Origin: Planctomycetota bacterium
GTDB lineage: Bacteria; Planctomycetota; UBA1135; GCA-002748355
NCBI GenBank assembly: GCA_020638795.1
Contig: JACKHW010000002.1
Coordinates: 248,001 to 312,000 of the forward strand
Reading direction: 5' to 3'
Length of the DNA stretch: 64,000 bases
Positions within the stretch are counted from its first letter, which is position 1; every line of letters starts with the position of its first letter. Both the position numbers and the translations under genes were made by a program. Of the stretch, positions 54,850-63,472 are shown in pieces. The notes under the pieces were generated by a model. The model saw nothing but the letters and a program-made list of their open reading frames with translations. It was not told the DNA's origin and made no database searches.

Positions 54850-56322
54850 ATGATTTGCCAAATGCTCTCTCGCCCGATCGCGCTCTTCACTGTCCTCCTG
54901 CTCCTCAGCGGTTGTCGTAGCTACACGATCGACACCAGACTTTGCCAAGGGCGCCCGAACGTCGTCGTCTTCTTCACGGACGACCAAGGGTTCGGCGATC
55001 TGTCGTGCTATGGGCACCCGACGATTCGAACGCCGCACGTCGACCGGCTCGCTCGCGAAGGTGCGAAGCTCACGCAGTTCTACGTGGCGGCTCCGGTGTG
55101 TTCGCCGTCGCGTGCGGCGTTGCTCACCGGTTGCTATCCGAAGCGCGTCGGGATGCAGCGACACGTCGTCTTTCCGCCGGATGACCACGGGTTGCATCCG
55201 CAAGAGGTGACGATTGCCGAGGTCCTGCACGATGCCGGGTATCGCACGGGATGTTTCGGCAAGTGGCACCTCGGGCATCGAAAAGGGTTGCTGCCGTGTG
55301 ATCAGGGCTTCGACGAGTTCTTCGGCGTGCCGTACTCCAACGACATGGCGCAGTTCCACCGCCGGAAGGGGGCGAAGTACGAGTTCCATCTACCACTCAT
55401 GCGCGACGATCGCGTGATCGAGTGGGAGCCCGACCAGCGTGCGTTGACGCGGCGGTACACGGATGCCGTCATCGACTTCATGGATCGCGCACGTGGGCAG
55501 CCGTTCTTCGCGTACGTGCCGTATTCGATGCCGCACATCCCGATCTACGCCTCGGATGAGTTTCGCGGTCAGAGTGCCCGCGGGCTCTACGGCGACGTGA
55601 TCGAAGAAATCGATGCGAACGTCGGCCGGGTGCTCTCGTGGCTCGACGCACACGCGCTGGCAGATGACACGATCGTGATCTTCACGTCCGACAACGGGCC
55701 ATGGCTGCCGTTCAAGGAGCGCGGCGGTTCGGCTGGGCCGCTGCGCGGCGGGAAAGGCACCAACTTCGAAGGCGGTCAGCGGGTGCCTTGTGTCGTGCGT
55801 TGGCCCGGGCGCGTCACGGCGTCGTCGCTCTGCACCGATCCGATGACGGCGATGGACCTGTTGCCGACGTTGGCAGGGATCTGCAATGCAACGCTTCCCG
55901 AAGTCACGATCGATGGGCGCGATATGGGAGCCAGACTGGTCGATCTCGCTCGACTTCCCTCCGGCTCGAAGGCGTTCGTAGCGACCTCGGGCAAGACCCG
56001 TGAAGGCCTCGACGAGTTCGTGTTTCTCTACTACACGTCGAAGGGCGATCTCGCCGGCATCCGCAAAGGACGATGGAAGCTACTGCTCCCGAACGAACTG
56101 CACGACGTCGAGGTCGACGTCGGCGAAGCGTGGAATCGCGCCGCCCAGCACGAGGATCTCGTGCGTGATTTGACGAGTCTCGCCAAAGAACTCGACGCGC
56201 GCATCGAGTCCGAGGCGCGCCCGGTACATCACAGCGACGAGCTGGTCTTTGACCCGCGCGCACCGAAGGACCCGAACGGACAGCCGTTCACGATGCCCGA
56301 CGACCGACGTCGCCCGCAGTGA
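54850..56322 (+). CDS. Sulfatase (arylsulfatase family) lipoprotein
   Basis: A 490-residue type I sulfatase. The lipobox is LLLLSGC (Cys22). Active-site features are NVVVFFTDDQGFGDLSCYGH (metal-binding Asp pair), CSPSRAALLTG with the formylglycine Cys, GKWHLGH, and IFTSDNGPWLPF. The C-terminal subdomain includes GIRKGRWKLL. It removes sulfate esters from sugars or other substrates; this family is expanded in marine Planctomycetota. Activation needs a formylglycine-generating enzyme or anSME; the radical SAM gene next door does not look like one of these. GAGAGGG lies just before the ATG at 54850. Confidence 0.93.
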   Translation: MICQMLSRPIALFTVLLLLSGCRSYTIDTRLCQGRPNVVVFFTDDQGFGDLSCYGHPTIRTPHVDRLAREGAKLTQFYVAAPVCSPSRAALLTGCYPKRVGMQRHVVFPPDDHGLHPQEVTIAEVLHDAGYRTGCFGKWHLGHRKGLLPCDQGFDEFFGVPYSNDMAQFHRRKGAKYEFHLPLMRDDRVIEWEPDQRALTRRYTDAVIDFMDRARGQPFFAYVPYSMPHIPIYASDEFRGQSARGLYGDVIEEIDANVGRVLSWLDAHALADDTIVIFTSDNGPWLPFKERGGSAGPLRGGKGTNFEGGQRVPCVVRWPGRVTASSLCTDPMTAMDLLPTLAGICNATLPEVTIDGRDMGARLVDLARLPSGSKAFVATSGKTREGLDEFVFLYYTSKGDLAGIRKGRWKLLLPNELHDVEVDVGEAWNRAAQHEDLVRDLTSLAKELDARIESEARPVHHSDELVFDPRAPKDPNGQPFTMPDDRRRPQ

Positions 56323-56331
56323 ACGCACTCC

Positions 56332-57633
56332 TCAGACTTGCGTCCACGCGCGCACGTCCGCTTCGAGCTCGCTGACGGGCACCCATGGTCGTGCCCAGCA
56401 GTTGCGGCAGGCTTCGATCGGATTGCCGGACAAGAGCCCTTCGCGAATCTCGACGACCTTCTCCGCGTTGAGGATCTGGTCGAGGCTCTCACCGGTACCG
56501 AGGTGTCCGACCGTCTCCGTCATGAAGCAACAGATGCGAACCGCGGTGTCGGCTTGGAGATACGCGAAGCTCCACGGGTCGAGGCACCTGCGGGTCATCG
56601 CTTGGACATCTGAACTCGCCTTGCGTGACGGGTAGACCGTGCGCACCTCGCCCTGGACGCCGAGCGGCGCGTCGACTTCATCGGTGGGCTCGATCGCGAC
56701 CTTGGTCTCTACATGGGTGCGCTGCGCGCCGGCCGCGCCATCGTCGATGGAGTGCGTGCTGGACGATTCCGTCGAAGGCTCGTCCACCGCGTGCTCGCCG
56801 GTATGCACCGCGCGTGCGGCGACGATCTCGCGAATCGTCTTCTTCGGGTGTTTCTGCGGAACCTCGGCTTCGGTCGGCACGGTCATCCCGAGCGTCTGCG
56901 CCAGGGCTTCGGGCCACGCGAACTGCACACCATGTGCACGGAGCTTCTCGAGCATGCGCCTCGTCGACTGCGCCAGCTGATCGCGCTCGTCCCTCGGCAA
57001 CTCACTCAAGTGGCGCACGGGCTGCGCGCCTTCGACGTCGGGGTACTTCGCGAGATTGCAGAACTCGAAGTATCGAACGCCGCGCGCGAGTCCGTAGTCG
57101 GCGAACTCCTCGAGCTTCGGCGCGCAGATGTCCGAGACGACGCACGAAAACGTGAGGACCGTCTCCTTCTCGTTGCGTGCGATCGCTTCCATGAGCCGCG
57201 TGAGATTCGAATCGAAGATCTCCCATTTCGCATTGCGACGGAGCGCTTCGAACAACTCGGGCACCGAGCTGTCGGTGCTGATCGTCACGCGTCGCAAGCG
57301 CGCGAGGGTCTCGATCTCGGTGTCCTTCAGCTTCTTGCTGAGGTTGGTGATGATCTCGAGATTCAGCCCGAGGTCGAGCCAGTGGCGGACATAGACGTCC
57401 CAGTCCTTGACGATCGTCGTCTCCCCGTGACCGTTGATCATCACGATTTCCGGCGCGCGATCGACGATGAGTTTGGTCAACGCCTCGAAGTGTTCGATCG
57501 GGAACTGGATCCCTTCGTAACCCGGTTGTGCGACGGCGCAGTAGGTGCACCGGAGGTTGCACTTGCTCGTCAGCTCGATCAGCAGGCGTTGTGTGCGCGA
57601 CGAACGGAGGAGGGAGTCCGCGAGGGCAGTCAT
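56332..57633 (-). CDS. Radical SAM protein with SPASM-like C-terminus
   Basis: A 433-residue enzyme. The radical SAM motif is TSKCNLRCTYC (Cys25, Cys29, Cys32). A GHGETTI block fits the GGE-like motif that binds SAM, and DSSVPELFEALRRN fits the next strand. The C-terminus has more cysteines (CLDPW, CCFMTE, EACRNCWARPW) like a SPASM extra cluster domain. An acidic low-complexity insert of about 80 residues (about 270-345) lies between. Such enzymes modify peptides or proteins, or act in cofactor synthesis; the substrate is unknown. The ATG at 57633 lies 6 bases after TAGACT on the minus strand. It is divergent from the ferredoxin gene. Confidence 0.88.
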   Translation of the reverse strand: MTALADSLLRSSRTQRLLIELTSKCNLRCTYCAVAQPGYEGIQFPIEHFEALTKLIVDRAPEIVMINGHGETTIVKDWDVYVRHWLDLGLNLEIITNLSKKLKDTEIETLARLRRVTISTDSSVPELFEALRRNAKWEIFDSNLTRLMEAIARNEKETVLTFSCVVSDICAPKLEEFADYGLARGVRYFEFCNLAKYPDVEGAQPVRHLSELPRDERDQLAQSTRRMLEKLRAHGVQFAWPEALAQTLGMTVPTEAEVPQKHPKKTIREIVAARAVHTGEHAVDEPSTESSSTHSIDDGAAGAQRTHVETKVAIEPTDEVDAPLGVQGEVRTVYPSRKASSDVQAMTRRCLDPWSFAYLQADTAVRICCFMTETVGHLGTGESLDQILNAEKVVEIREGLLSGNPIEACRNCWARPWVPVSELEADVRAWTQV

Positions 57634-57721
57634 CTTGATAGTCTACAATCCATACCGGTCGGATCGCGCCAGGCTGCTCGTGCGGATGCCGGTCCCGAGT
57701 TCTTGAAGTCGCAGAGTCACC

Positions 57722-58408
57722 ATGGGTCAAGACGATTCGCCGCGCGTGCCCCGGCGCGGATTCTTCCGTGCCGGGCTGCAGAAGATCGCCAAGGCGGCAG
57801 CCGATGCACTCGAAGAGTCGATGGATCGGGTACGGCACGAGTTCCAGGAACATCACCGGGACGCGCCCGTTCGGCCGATACCGCCGAGCCGATCCGGTCC
57901 GCCACCGCGCATGCATGGTTCGGATCGACTCGAGTATGCGACGCGGCCACCTGGGGCCGTGGAAGGTGCTCGTTTCTTCGATCTCTGCACGAAGTGCGGT
58001 GATTGCGTCGAAGCGTGCCCTGCATGGGCGATTCGGAGCGCCGATGCTCACGACGCGAATCCGGGCTTTCCGATCGTCGAGCCCAACATCTCGCCGTGCT
58101 CGTTGTGTTCGGACCCGGTCCCCTGCATTGCGGCCTGTGCAACCGGAGCGCTCGTCGCGACCCCGCGGACGGAGATCGACTTCGGACTCGCGGTCGTCGA
58201 CTTCAAGACGTGCATCGTGCCTCTCGGGGAGCACTGTGACTATTGCGTGCTGTACTGCCCGCTCGAATCGGCCGCGATCCGAATGACGGGAGACGGGCCC
58301 GAGATCGTCGAAAGCGGTTGCACCGGTTGCGGTTCGTGCGTCCAGATGTGTCCGACGTCGGCGATCACGGTCGTGCCGCGCGTGCGGCCGCGCAGCGCGG
58401 CGCAATAG
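57722..58408 (+). CDS. Exported-type four-cluster ferredoxin (NapG/NapF-like)
   Basis: A 228-residue iron-sulfur protein. RRGFFRAG near the N-terminus looks like a twin-arginine signal, though the following helix is not very hydrophobic. Four [4Fe-4S] motifs are visible: CTKCGDCVEACP, CSLCSDPVPCIAAC, CIVPLGEHCDYCVLYCP and CTGCGSCVQMCP. This resembles NapG/NapF-type ferredoxins that pass electrons from menaquinone-type dehydrogenases to periplasmic reductases, or mature a molybdoenzyme. Its partner is not in the window. It is divergent from the radical SAM gene, 88 bases apart, and may be co-regulated with it. Confidence 0.9.
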   Translation: MGQDDSPRVPRRGFFRAGLQKIAKAAADALEESMDRVRHEFQEHHRDAPVRPIPPSRSGPPPRMHGSDRLEYATRPPGAVEGARFFDLCTKCGDCVEACPAWAIRSADAHDANPGFPIVEPNISPCSLCSDPVPCIAACATGALVATPRTEIDFGLAVVDFKTCIVPLGEHCDYCVLYCPLESAAIRMTGDGPEIVESGCTGCGSCVQMCPTSAITVVPRVRPRSAAQ

Positions 58409-58453
58409 TCGATCGCACGGCGCGCACATCCTCGAACACCCACGAGGCCCTTC

Positions 58454-59284
58454 ATGAGACACGCATCGCAGCGCACGCTGAAACGTGTTCGGCATTCGAC
58501 CCTGTTGCTGATCCACGTTGCCGTGATCAGTGTGACGATCGTCACTGTGCTCTGGATCACGTTTCTGTGGTTCATGGCCGACGATCCCTACTACTTCTCC
58601 ACGGACATCTCGAGCCTGCGTGAGTGGGCTCTCGCTCCTGTTCTCGGCACCCTCGGACTCGTCGACCTGTTGCTCTGCATCGCAGTCAGTACGTGCGTAT
58701 GGAACGTCCTCGTGGCTGCCAATTCCCGTGTTCATGTTTGGCAACGTTGGGTCCAGACGGCAGCAAGTCTCTTTGTTGTCGGGGCTTTCGTGTACGGATC
58801 GGTGCTCTGGAAGTACGCAGCGAACCAGTACGACAACGACCGACTCATGACCGCAGGCGAACTCGAGCGAGCGTTCGACGTCCAACGCGCAGCGCTCGAC
58901 ACCCACGCCTCGAGAATCATGGAGCTCAGGCAACGGATGCTCGACGACAACAAGACGCCACGTAGCTACTTGGATGTCTACGTCCAGGACTGGGAAGCAT
59001 TGTTCGCGTCCGGACAAGCGATTGGAAAGGTTGGACCTTTTCGTGGATGCCAGCTCGACGACTCGGGAACGCGTCTCTACTTCGTCACACTCCGCAACGG
59101 GATCGGTACCGATACGCGCGCAGAGGGTTATTGCTACAGCATGGACGATTTGTCGACCGGTTCTATCGATCCCGACCAACCTCCGCCGCGAGGAAGCGAG
59201 GTCTTTCTCGAGCTCAGCGAGCATTGGTACGCGTTCTTGCGAAACGGCGTCTTCGCTCACGAGCTCGAGGCCCCGCGGCGTTGA
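58454..59284 (+). CDS. Membrane protein of unknown function with WYAF-NGV-AHEL C-terminus
   Basis: A 276-residue protein with three transmembrane segments in its first 120 residues (VAVISVTIVTVLWITFLWFM, PVLGTLGLVDLLLCIAVSTC, WVQTAASLFVVGAFVYGSVL), then a soluble domain of about 150 residues. The C-terminus reads EHWYAFLRNGVFAHELEAPR. A shortened copy of this ending occurs at 60979-61131. No family is recognised. It follows the ferredoxin gene by 45 bases and may share its transcript. Confidence 0.65.
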   Translation: MRHASQRTLKRVRHSTLLLIHVAVISVTIVTVLWITFLWFMADDPYYFSTDISSLREWALAPVLGTLGLVDLLLCIAVSTCVWNVLVAANSRVHVWQRWVQTAASLFVVGAFVYGSVLWKYAANQYDNDRLMTAGELERAFDVQRAALDTHASRIMELRQRMLDDNKTPRSYLDVYVQDWEALFASGQAIGKVGPFRGCQLDDSGTRLYFVTLRNGIGTDTRAEGYCYSMDDLSTGSIDPDQPPPRGSEVFLELSEHWYAFLRNGVFAHELEAPRR

Positions 59285-59365
59285 CCCGGAATTGCTGCGG
59301 GGACGCGGCATGCACACATCGTGCACGCGACGTCCCCGTCGGGCGTTCGGTAGGACTGCCGGCGA

Positions 59366-60793
59366 TCAGTCGCAGCGGCGTGAGCTGTGACGGCTCGAGC
59401 TGCGGCGGCAATCGTCGTCGCGGTCCTTCCGCGAGTCGCAGTCGCGATCACGGCGCGAGTCGCAGTGACGGTCGTCGTCACGGTCGCGGTCGCCGCAGCG
59501 CGGCTTGCAGGTGCGGGGCGTCGGGAGCTTGCAGTAGAGCTCGTTCGCCGCTTCGAACTTGGCGAGTGCAGTCTTGACGGTTTCGGGACCGCAGATCGCG
59601 CCGACCGCGTCGCGGTAGATGTGGATGACCTGGCGGAGCGTGTAGGCGTATTCGAGGTTGCTGTCGGCGGCGAGCAGCGCGGCTGCCGCGTGGCGGTTGA
59701 GGCGTTCGATGTCGCTGTCGCCGGTCAGGCAGATCGCGTCGAGGACGGTCGCGTTGCGGCGGAGCTTCGATCGGCAGGACGAGACGCCGAAGACGCGCAT
59801 CCAGTTGGTGTAGGTCTTGATGTTGCAGGTCACGTCATCGCGACCACAGCCGTCCCACAGCGTGATGTGCTTCTTCCAGAGGTCGGGACCGCATTCCATG
59901 GACTTGGGGTTCGGCAGCGAGAGGCTGTGGAAGACCCAGGTCAGCGATGCCGGAAGGTTGCCGGTGTAGGGGCCGAGGCCGCTGTCCGCCGACACGACGC
60001 GGACGCTGAGCGACGTGACGCCAGCCGGGATCGTGACGGTGTGCATGTAGCTGTCCCATTCCGGGCCGTCGGTGTCGCCGAGCACGTCGTATTCACTCTC
60101 GGACGGCGCGAGCGAACCGTTGATCGAAACTTCGATCGTCGTCGGGCGAGCCGGTGCGACGCTGCCGAAGAAGTAGGCGAGCGAAGCCGTGCGCTCCGTC
60201 GAAGCTGCCGGGAACGTGTACGTCTGCGTCTCGGTCACGTCGAGCGGATTGGCGAAGTCGCGGAACGCGTTGTCGTTGCCGTCGCGGATCGAGATCGTTC
60301 CGGTGTTCTGTCCGTCGTCGATGATGACGGCGAGACCGAGCCCGTTGCTGATGCCTTTGAAGTTGAGGCCACGCACCTTGACGACGTTGTCGCCGTTCGT
60401 GATGAGGCCCATCGCCGTGACGTCCGCGCGGTAGGTCGAACTCCAGCGCGAGAAGAAGAAGTTGGTCGGCCCACCGATGCGGGACCCGGTGACGGGCAGA
60501 CCGTTGAGCAACACGTCGTCGGTGATGCCCTGTTCATCGGCTGCGAGTGCTTGGCCTTCCCAGTAGGCGATGACCTGCTTGACCGTGACGCCGGTCGGGA
60601 CGTTGAGGTTGATCGTGCCTTCGAACTTGTCCTTCATGCCGGTGCCGGCGACGAGAACTTCGGATCCGGCCGCGATCGTCAGTCCGGACGGCGGGCCGAG
60701 TGTTTCACTGCCATCGAAAGCGAAAGCGTTTTGAGCGACGAGAGCGCAGGCGACTGCGACGGCTTGGAGCGAACGTTGGGTGCGTGATGCCAA
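59366..60793 (-). CDS. Exported protein with Asp/Arg/Cys-rich C-terminal tail
   Basis: A 475-residue protein. The signal peptide is AVAVACALVAQNAFA. The body is a beta-type domain (about 20-280) followed by a helical region (RVFGVSSCRSKLRRNATVLD). The last 50 residues are a run of Asp, Arg, Lys, Ser and Cys (DRDRDDDRHCDSRRDRD and so on), likely cross-linked or metal-binding. I place the start at the TTG at 60793 because GGAGG stands 8 bases before it; an in-frame ATG at 60817 has no Shine-Dalgarno. Function unknown; a surface or matrix role is plausible. Confidence 0.75.
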   Translation of the reverse strand: MASRTQRSLQAVAVACALVAQNAFAFDGSETLGPPSGLTIAAGSEVLVAGTGMKDKFEGTINLNVPTGVTVKQVIAYWEGQALAADEQGITDDVLLNGLPVTGSRIGGPTNFFFSRWSSTYRADVTAMGLITNGDNVVKVRGLNFKGISNGLGLAVIIDDGQNTGTISIRDGNDNAFRDFANPLDVTETQTYTFPAASTERTASLAYFFGSVAPARPTTIEVSINGSLAPSESEYDVLGDTDGPEWDSYMHTVTIPAGVTSLSVRVVSADSGLGPYTGNLPASLTWVFHSLSLPNPKSMECGPDLWKKHITLWDGCGRDDVTCNIKTYTNWMRVFGVSSCRSKLRRNATVLDAICLTGDSDIERLNRHAAAALLAADSNLEYAYTLRQVIHIYRDAVGAICGPETVKTALAKFEAANELYCKLPTPRTCKPRCGDRDRDDDRHCDSRRDRDCDSRKDRDDDCRRSSSRHSSRRCD

Positions 60794-60978
60794 GGGGGTT
60801 TCCTCCTTCGGGGTCATGGGCGAAGGGGATCCTCGAGCTCCCTGCTCGGGCGACCGCGTGTTTCCCTCCCGCTGGTCGCGTCGGCTTCCCCTCCGTGCAA
60901 AAACCTACTCCACGCATTCGAGTGGGGCGGATTATTTGGCACCACCGGGTCGACGTCGTGCGGGACTTGCGTTGCCAG

Positions 60979-61131
60979 CGCGATTATGCACGCAAAGAAA
61001 AACTCGTCGATCGAATCGATCCGATGCAACCTCCGGTTCCACGCACCGAGGTGCTACGGAAACTCGATGGCGACTGGTACGCGTTCTACGGCAACGGTGT
61101 CCTCGCTCATGAGCTCGCCCTATGGCGCTGA
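60979..61131 (+). pseudogene. Truncated copy of the C-terminus of the membrane protein at 58454
   Basis: Fifty codons ending at a stop at 61131, related to the last 40 residues of the protein at 58454: IDPMQPP, WYAFYGNGV and AHEL line up with IDPDQPP, WYAFLRNGV and AHEL. The transmembrane part is missing, so it is a remnant or a duplicated tail. The rest of 60794-61140 shows no gene. Confidence 0.65.
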
Positions 61132-61140
61132 CGGACATCG

Positions 61141-63423
61141 TCAGTTCTTGATGTGCACGGTCACCGAGTTCGAAATCAACGACAGGTTGGTCGGTGCGGA
61201 GAAGTCGAGAACCAAGAACGAGTTGTAGAGCGTGGCTCCCTTGAGAGCAGGGAGTGGGGGCAGCGCGAGTTGTGCGGTCGCGTGACCCTGGGCATCGATC
61301 GTGCCGAAGTAGTTGACGAAGATCGTCGGTGCGACCGCGGTCGCGGACATCAGAGCGACGTCATCCCACGCCATGCGCATGAAGCGCGAATCGATTGGTT
61401 GCAATCCGGCAGTTGCGGATGTCAGCACGAGATAGAACTTGCCTTCCTCGCCTCGAGCATTGAGGGAAAACGTCGCGGTTTCTCCGAGTTCGATGTACGC
61501 AGGAACGCGCGATCCGTCGACGAGGAGCGCCGTGGTATCGCGTTCGAGCGGTTCGATCGGAACGAGCGTCCTGCCCACGATGGCCGGATGATCCGGTGCA
61601 AATGCCGGGGCACGGAAGAGCCAGTTGTTGGTCGGCACGTCCCCTTGAGACATCGCGACCGGCCGCTCGCGAACCGGATTGGTATAGGCCCAAACGACGC
61701 TTCCGCTCGGCGTGACTTCGAAGGCCTCGCCGATCCAGCCACCACAGATGCGCGTGTTCCCATTCGGCAATCGTTGTGCACCGGAAACGAACGCGGAATA
61801 GAAGTCGGTCGGCACGGGCGCCTTCCAGGACCACGTCGCCTCGGCCGGTCCCCAGGTCGGCCCGGTCATCACGTAATTGTTCGTGCCATCGCGACGCGGC
61901 AGCACGATCTCATCGACAGAAGACGCATTGCCGCCAGGACGTGAGATCCCGTTGTTGAACACGAGCACGTTGCCGGCGCCCGGAAGCCCGTCCGGAATCC
62001 AATGCGCGTCGTGTTGTTTGAAGAGCCGTTGATCGGCGAGCGAGCCGCGTTTGTATGCCTTCGGGTTGCCCCAGCGATACAGCAGGTTGCCGCCTCTCCC
62101 GCTGTTGCCGCCCGTTTCGCCAGCTGCCTCGATGGTCGTCGTCGAGTGATCGATGATCCAAATCTCGTCGAAGCTTCGTATCGAGACCATGATCTGATCG
62201 AGCGAAGCGTTGTAGTCGATCGCATTGGCGTGCATCCAATCCGCAAACGTGTCGATCACGTAGTTGACGTCGATACGGTCGGGGCGAGATGCCGTCGTCA
62301 CCGCGTAGTGAGGCTTCGTCGGGTCGAAGTCTTGGACGATGTGATCCCAGGCGTGCCACTCCCATACGATCACGCCCGACGTAGGACCCGTTGGATGCAC
62401 TTCGATGATCTTGTCGGGCCACACTTCGTCCTTGACGAAGCTGTTCGGATCACGGCCTGCCGCGATGGCATCGTTCTTACTGATCTTCTCCCATGCGAGC
62501 ATCAGGATGTTGCCATTCGGTAGTCGCTCGAAGTCGTGGTGCAAGACGTAGTCGGCAGTCGAGTGTGTGTATTCCCACACCTTGTTCCCGTCGAAATCGA
62601 ACTCTTCGACGATTCCGCCGTCGCCGCCCGTCTCGATGAACGCGAGGTTGAGCAAGCGACCTGCGCGCAGCAGGTGTCCGTTGTTCTCGAGGTACGAGAC
62701 GACTCCGGGTGGATAGTTGCTGGACCACTCGTGAACGACGCGTCCTCTTGGGTCGAGCAAGAACGTCTTCGTTTGTGCCAGTGGTGACACGAGCGTGAAG
62801 AGATCCGTCGCGGAGGGACTGTGCTGGAGCAACCCGACCGTCGTGCGCGCGTGGGTGCCCGCGAACTCCACGACGAAGCCTGCGAGTTTGGTCGTTGCAT
62901 GCACATCGTGCCAAGTCGCTGCACGACCAGCTGTGGCTCCGAAGCAAATCCTGTTGGCGCCGTTGTCATTGTCCGGCTGCCCGGTGCTCCACGCGCTGAA
63001 CGTCATTGGTTCGTTCTCGGACCAGACCCATCCGCCGGCGGGTTCGCTCGTGATATCGCGCTGTACGCCACCGAGCCAAGGGCCAAGAGACGCCGTGGAT
63101 GTCGTCGTCCAATACTGCGCCGTGTCGACGAGCGCGAAGATCGCGTTCGCTTCGTCCGCACTGTGGATCGACGCCAAGTAGCCGCCGAGCGCTGCCGCCT
63201 GCATGTGGGCTTCGTCCCACGTCACGCCGGCTGGCGTCGCGACCGCGCGGTACCAATGCGTCGTGCCATCCGGATGCGCGAAATAGGCATCTTGTGCCCA
63301 GGTGGTCGAGGCAATGGCGAGAGAACAGACGACCGCTCGAGCGGTCGAGCGCCCGAACGCGGGGACAAAGGAACGATTCAAGGGTGCGACTCCGTGGCTG
63401 GCAGTACTCGGGAGCGTCGTCAC
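61141..63423 (-). CDS. Exported arylsulfotransferase-like enzyme with C-type lectin and shared C-terminal module
   Basis: A 760-residue exported protein. The signal peptide ends ASTTWAQ. Residues of about 45-190 form a C-type lectin-like domain (GVTWDEAHMQAAALGGYLAS, WLGGVQRDI, WSTGQPDNDNGANRICF). Residues of about 195-620 match the arylsulfotransferase (ASST) propeller, with NGNILMLAWEKIS, VWEWHAWDHI, NAIDYNASLDQIMVS and the RWGNPKAY segment. The final part (HATAQLALPPLPALKGATLY, then SFLVLDF) is the shared beta module. ASST enzymes move sulfuryl groups between phenols; the lectin may bind polysaccharide. It probably acts outside the cell on sulfated glycans, in line with the sulfatase nearby. 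Confidence 0.85.
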   Translation of the reverse strand: MTTLPSTASHGVAPLNRSFVPAFGRSTARAVVCSLAIASTTWAQDAYFAHPDGTTHWYRAVATPAGVTWDEAHMQAAALGGYLASIHSADEANAIFALVDTAQYWTTTSTASLGPWLGGVQRDITSEPAGGWVWSENEPMTFSAWSTGQPDNDNGANRICFGATAGRAATWHDVHATTKLAGFVVEFAGTHARTTVGLLQHSPSATDLFTLVSPLAQTKTFLLDPRGRVVHEWSSNYPPGVVSYLENNGHLLRAGRLLNLAFIETGGDGGIVEEFDFDGNKVWEYTHSTADYVLHHDFERLPNGNILMLAWEKISKNDAIAAGRDPNSFVKDEVWPDKIIEVHPTGPTSGVIVWEWHAWDHIVQDFDPTKPHYAVTTASRPDRIDVNYVIDTFADWMHANAIDYNASLDQIMVSIRSFDEIWIIDHSTTTIEAAGETGGNSGRGGNLLYRWGNPKAYKRGSLADQRLFKQHDAHWIPDGLPGAGNVLVFNNGISRPGGNASSVDEIVLPRRDGTNNYVMTGPTWGPAEATWSWKAPVPTDFYSAFVSGAQRLPNGNTRICGGWIGEAFEVTPSGSVVWAYTNPVRERPVAMSQGDVPTNNWLFRAPAFAPDHPAIVGRTLVPIEPLERDTTALLVDGSRVPAYIELGETATFSLNARGEEGKFYLVLTSATAGLQPIDSRFMRMAWDDVALMSATAVAPTIFVNYFGTIDAQGHATAQLALPPLPALKGATLYNSFLVLDFSAPTNLSLISNSVTVHIKN

Positions 63424-63472
63424 GACAGCCCGGAGATTGTAGTCCCCCGGGAGCGTGCGTGGATGCTCGTCT

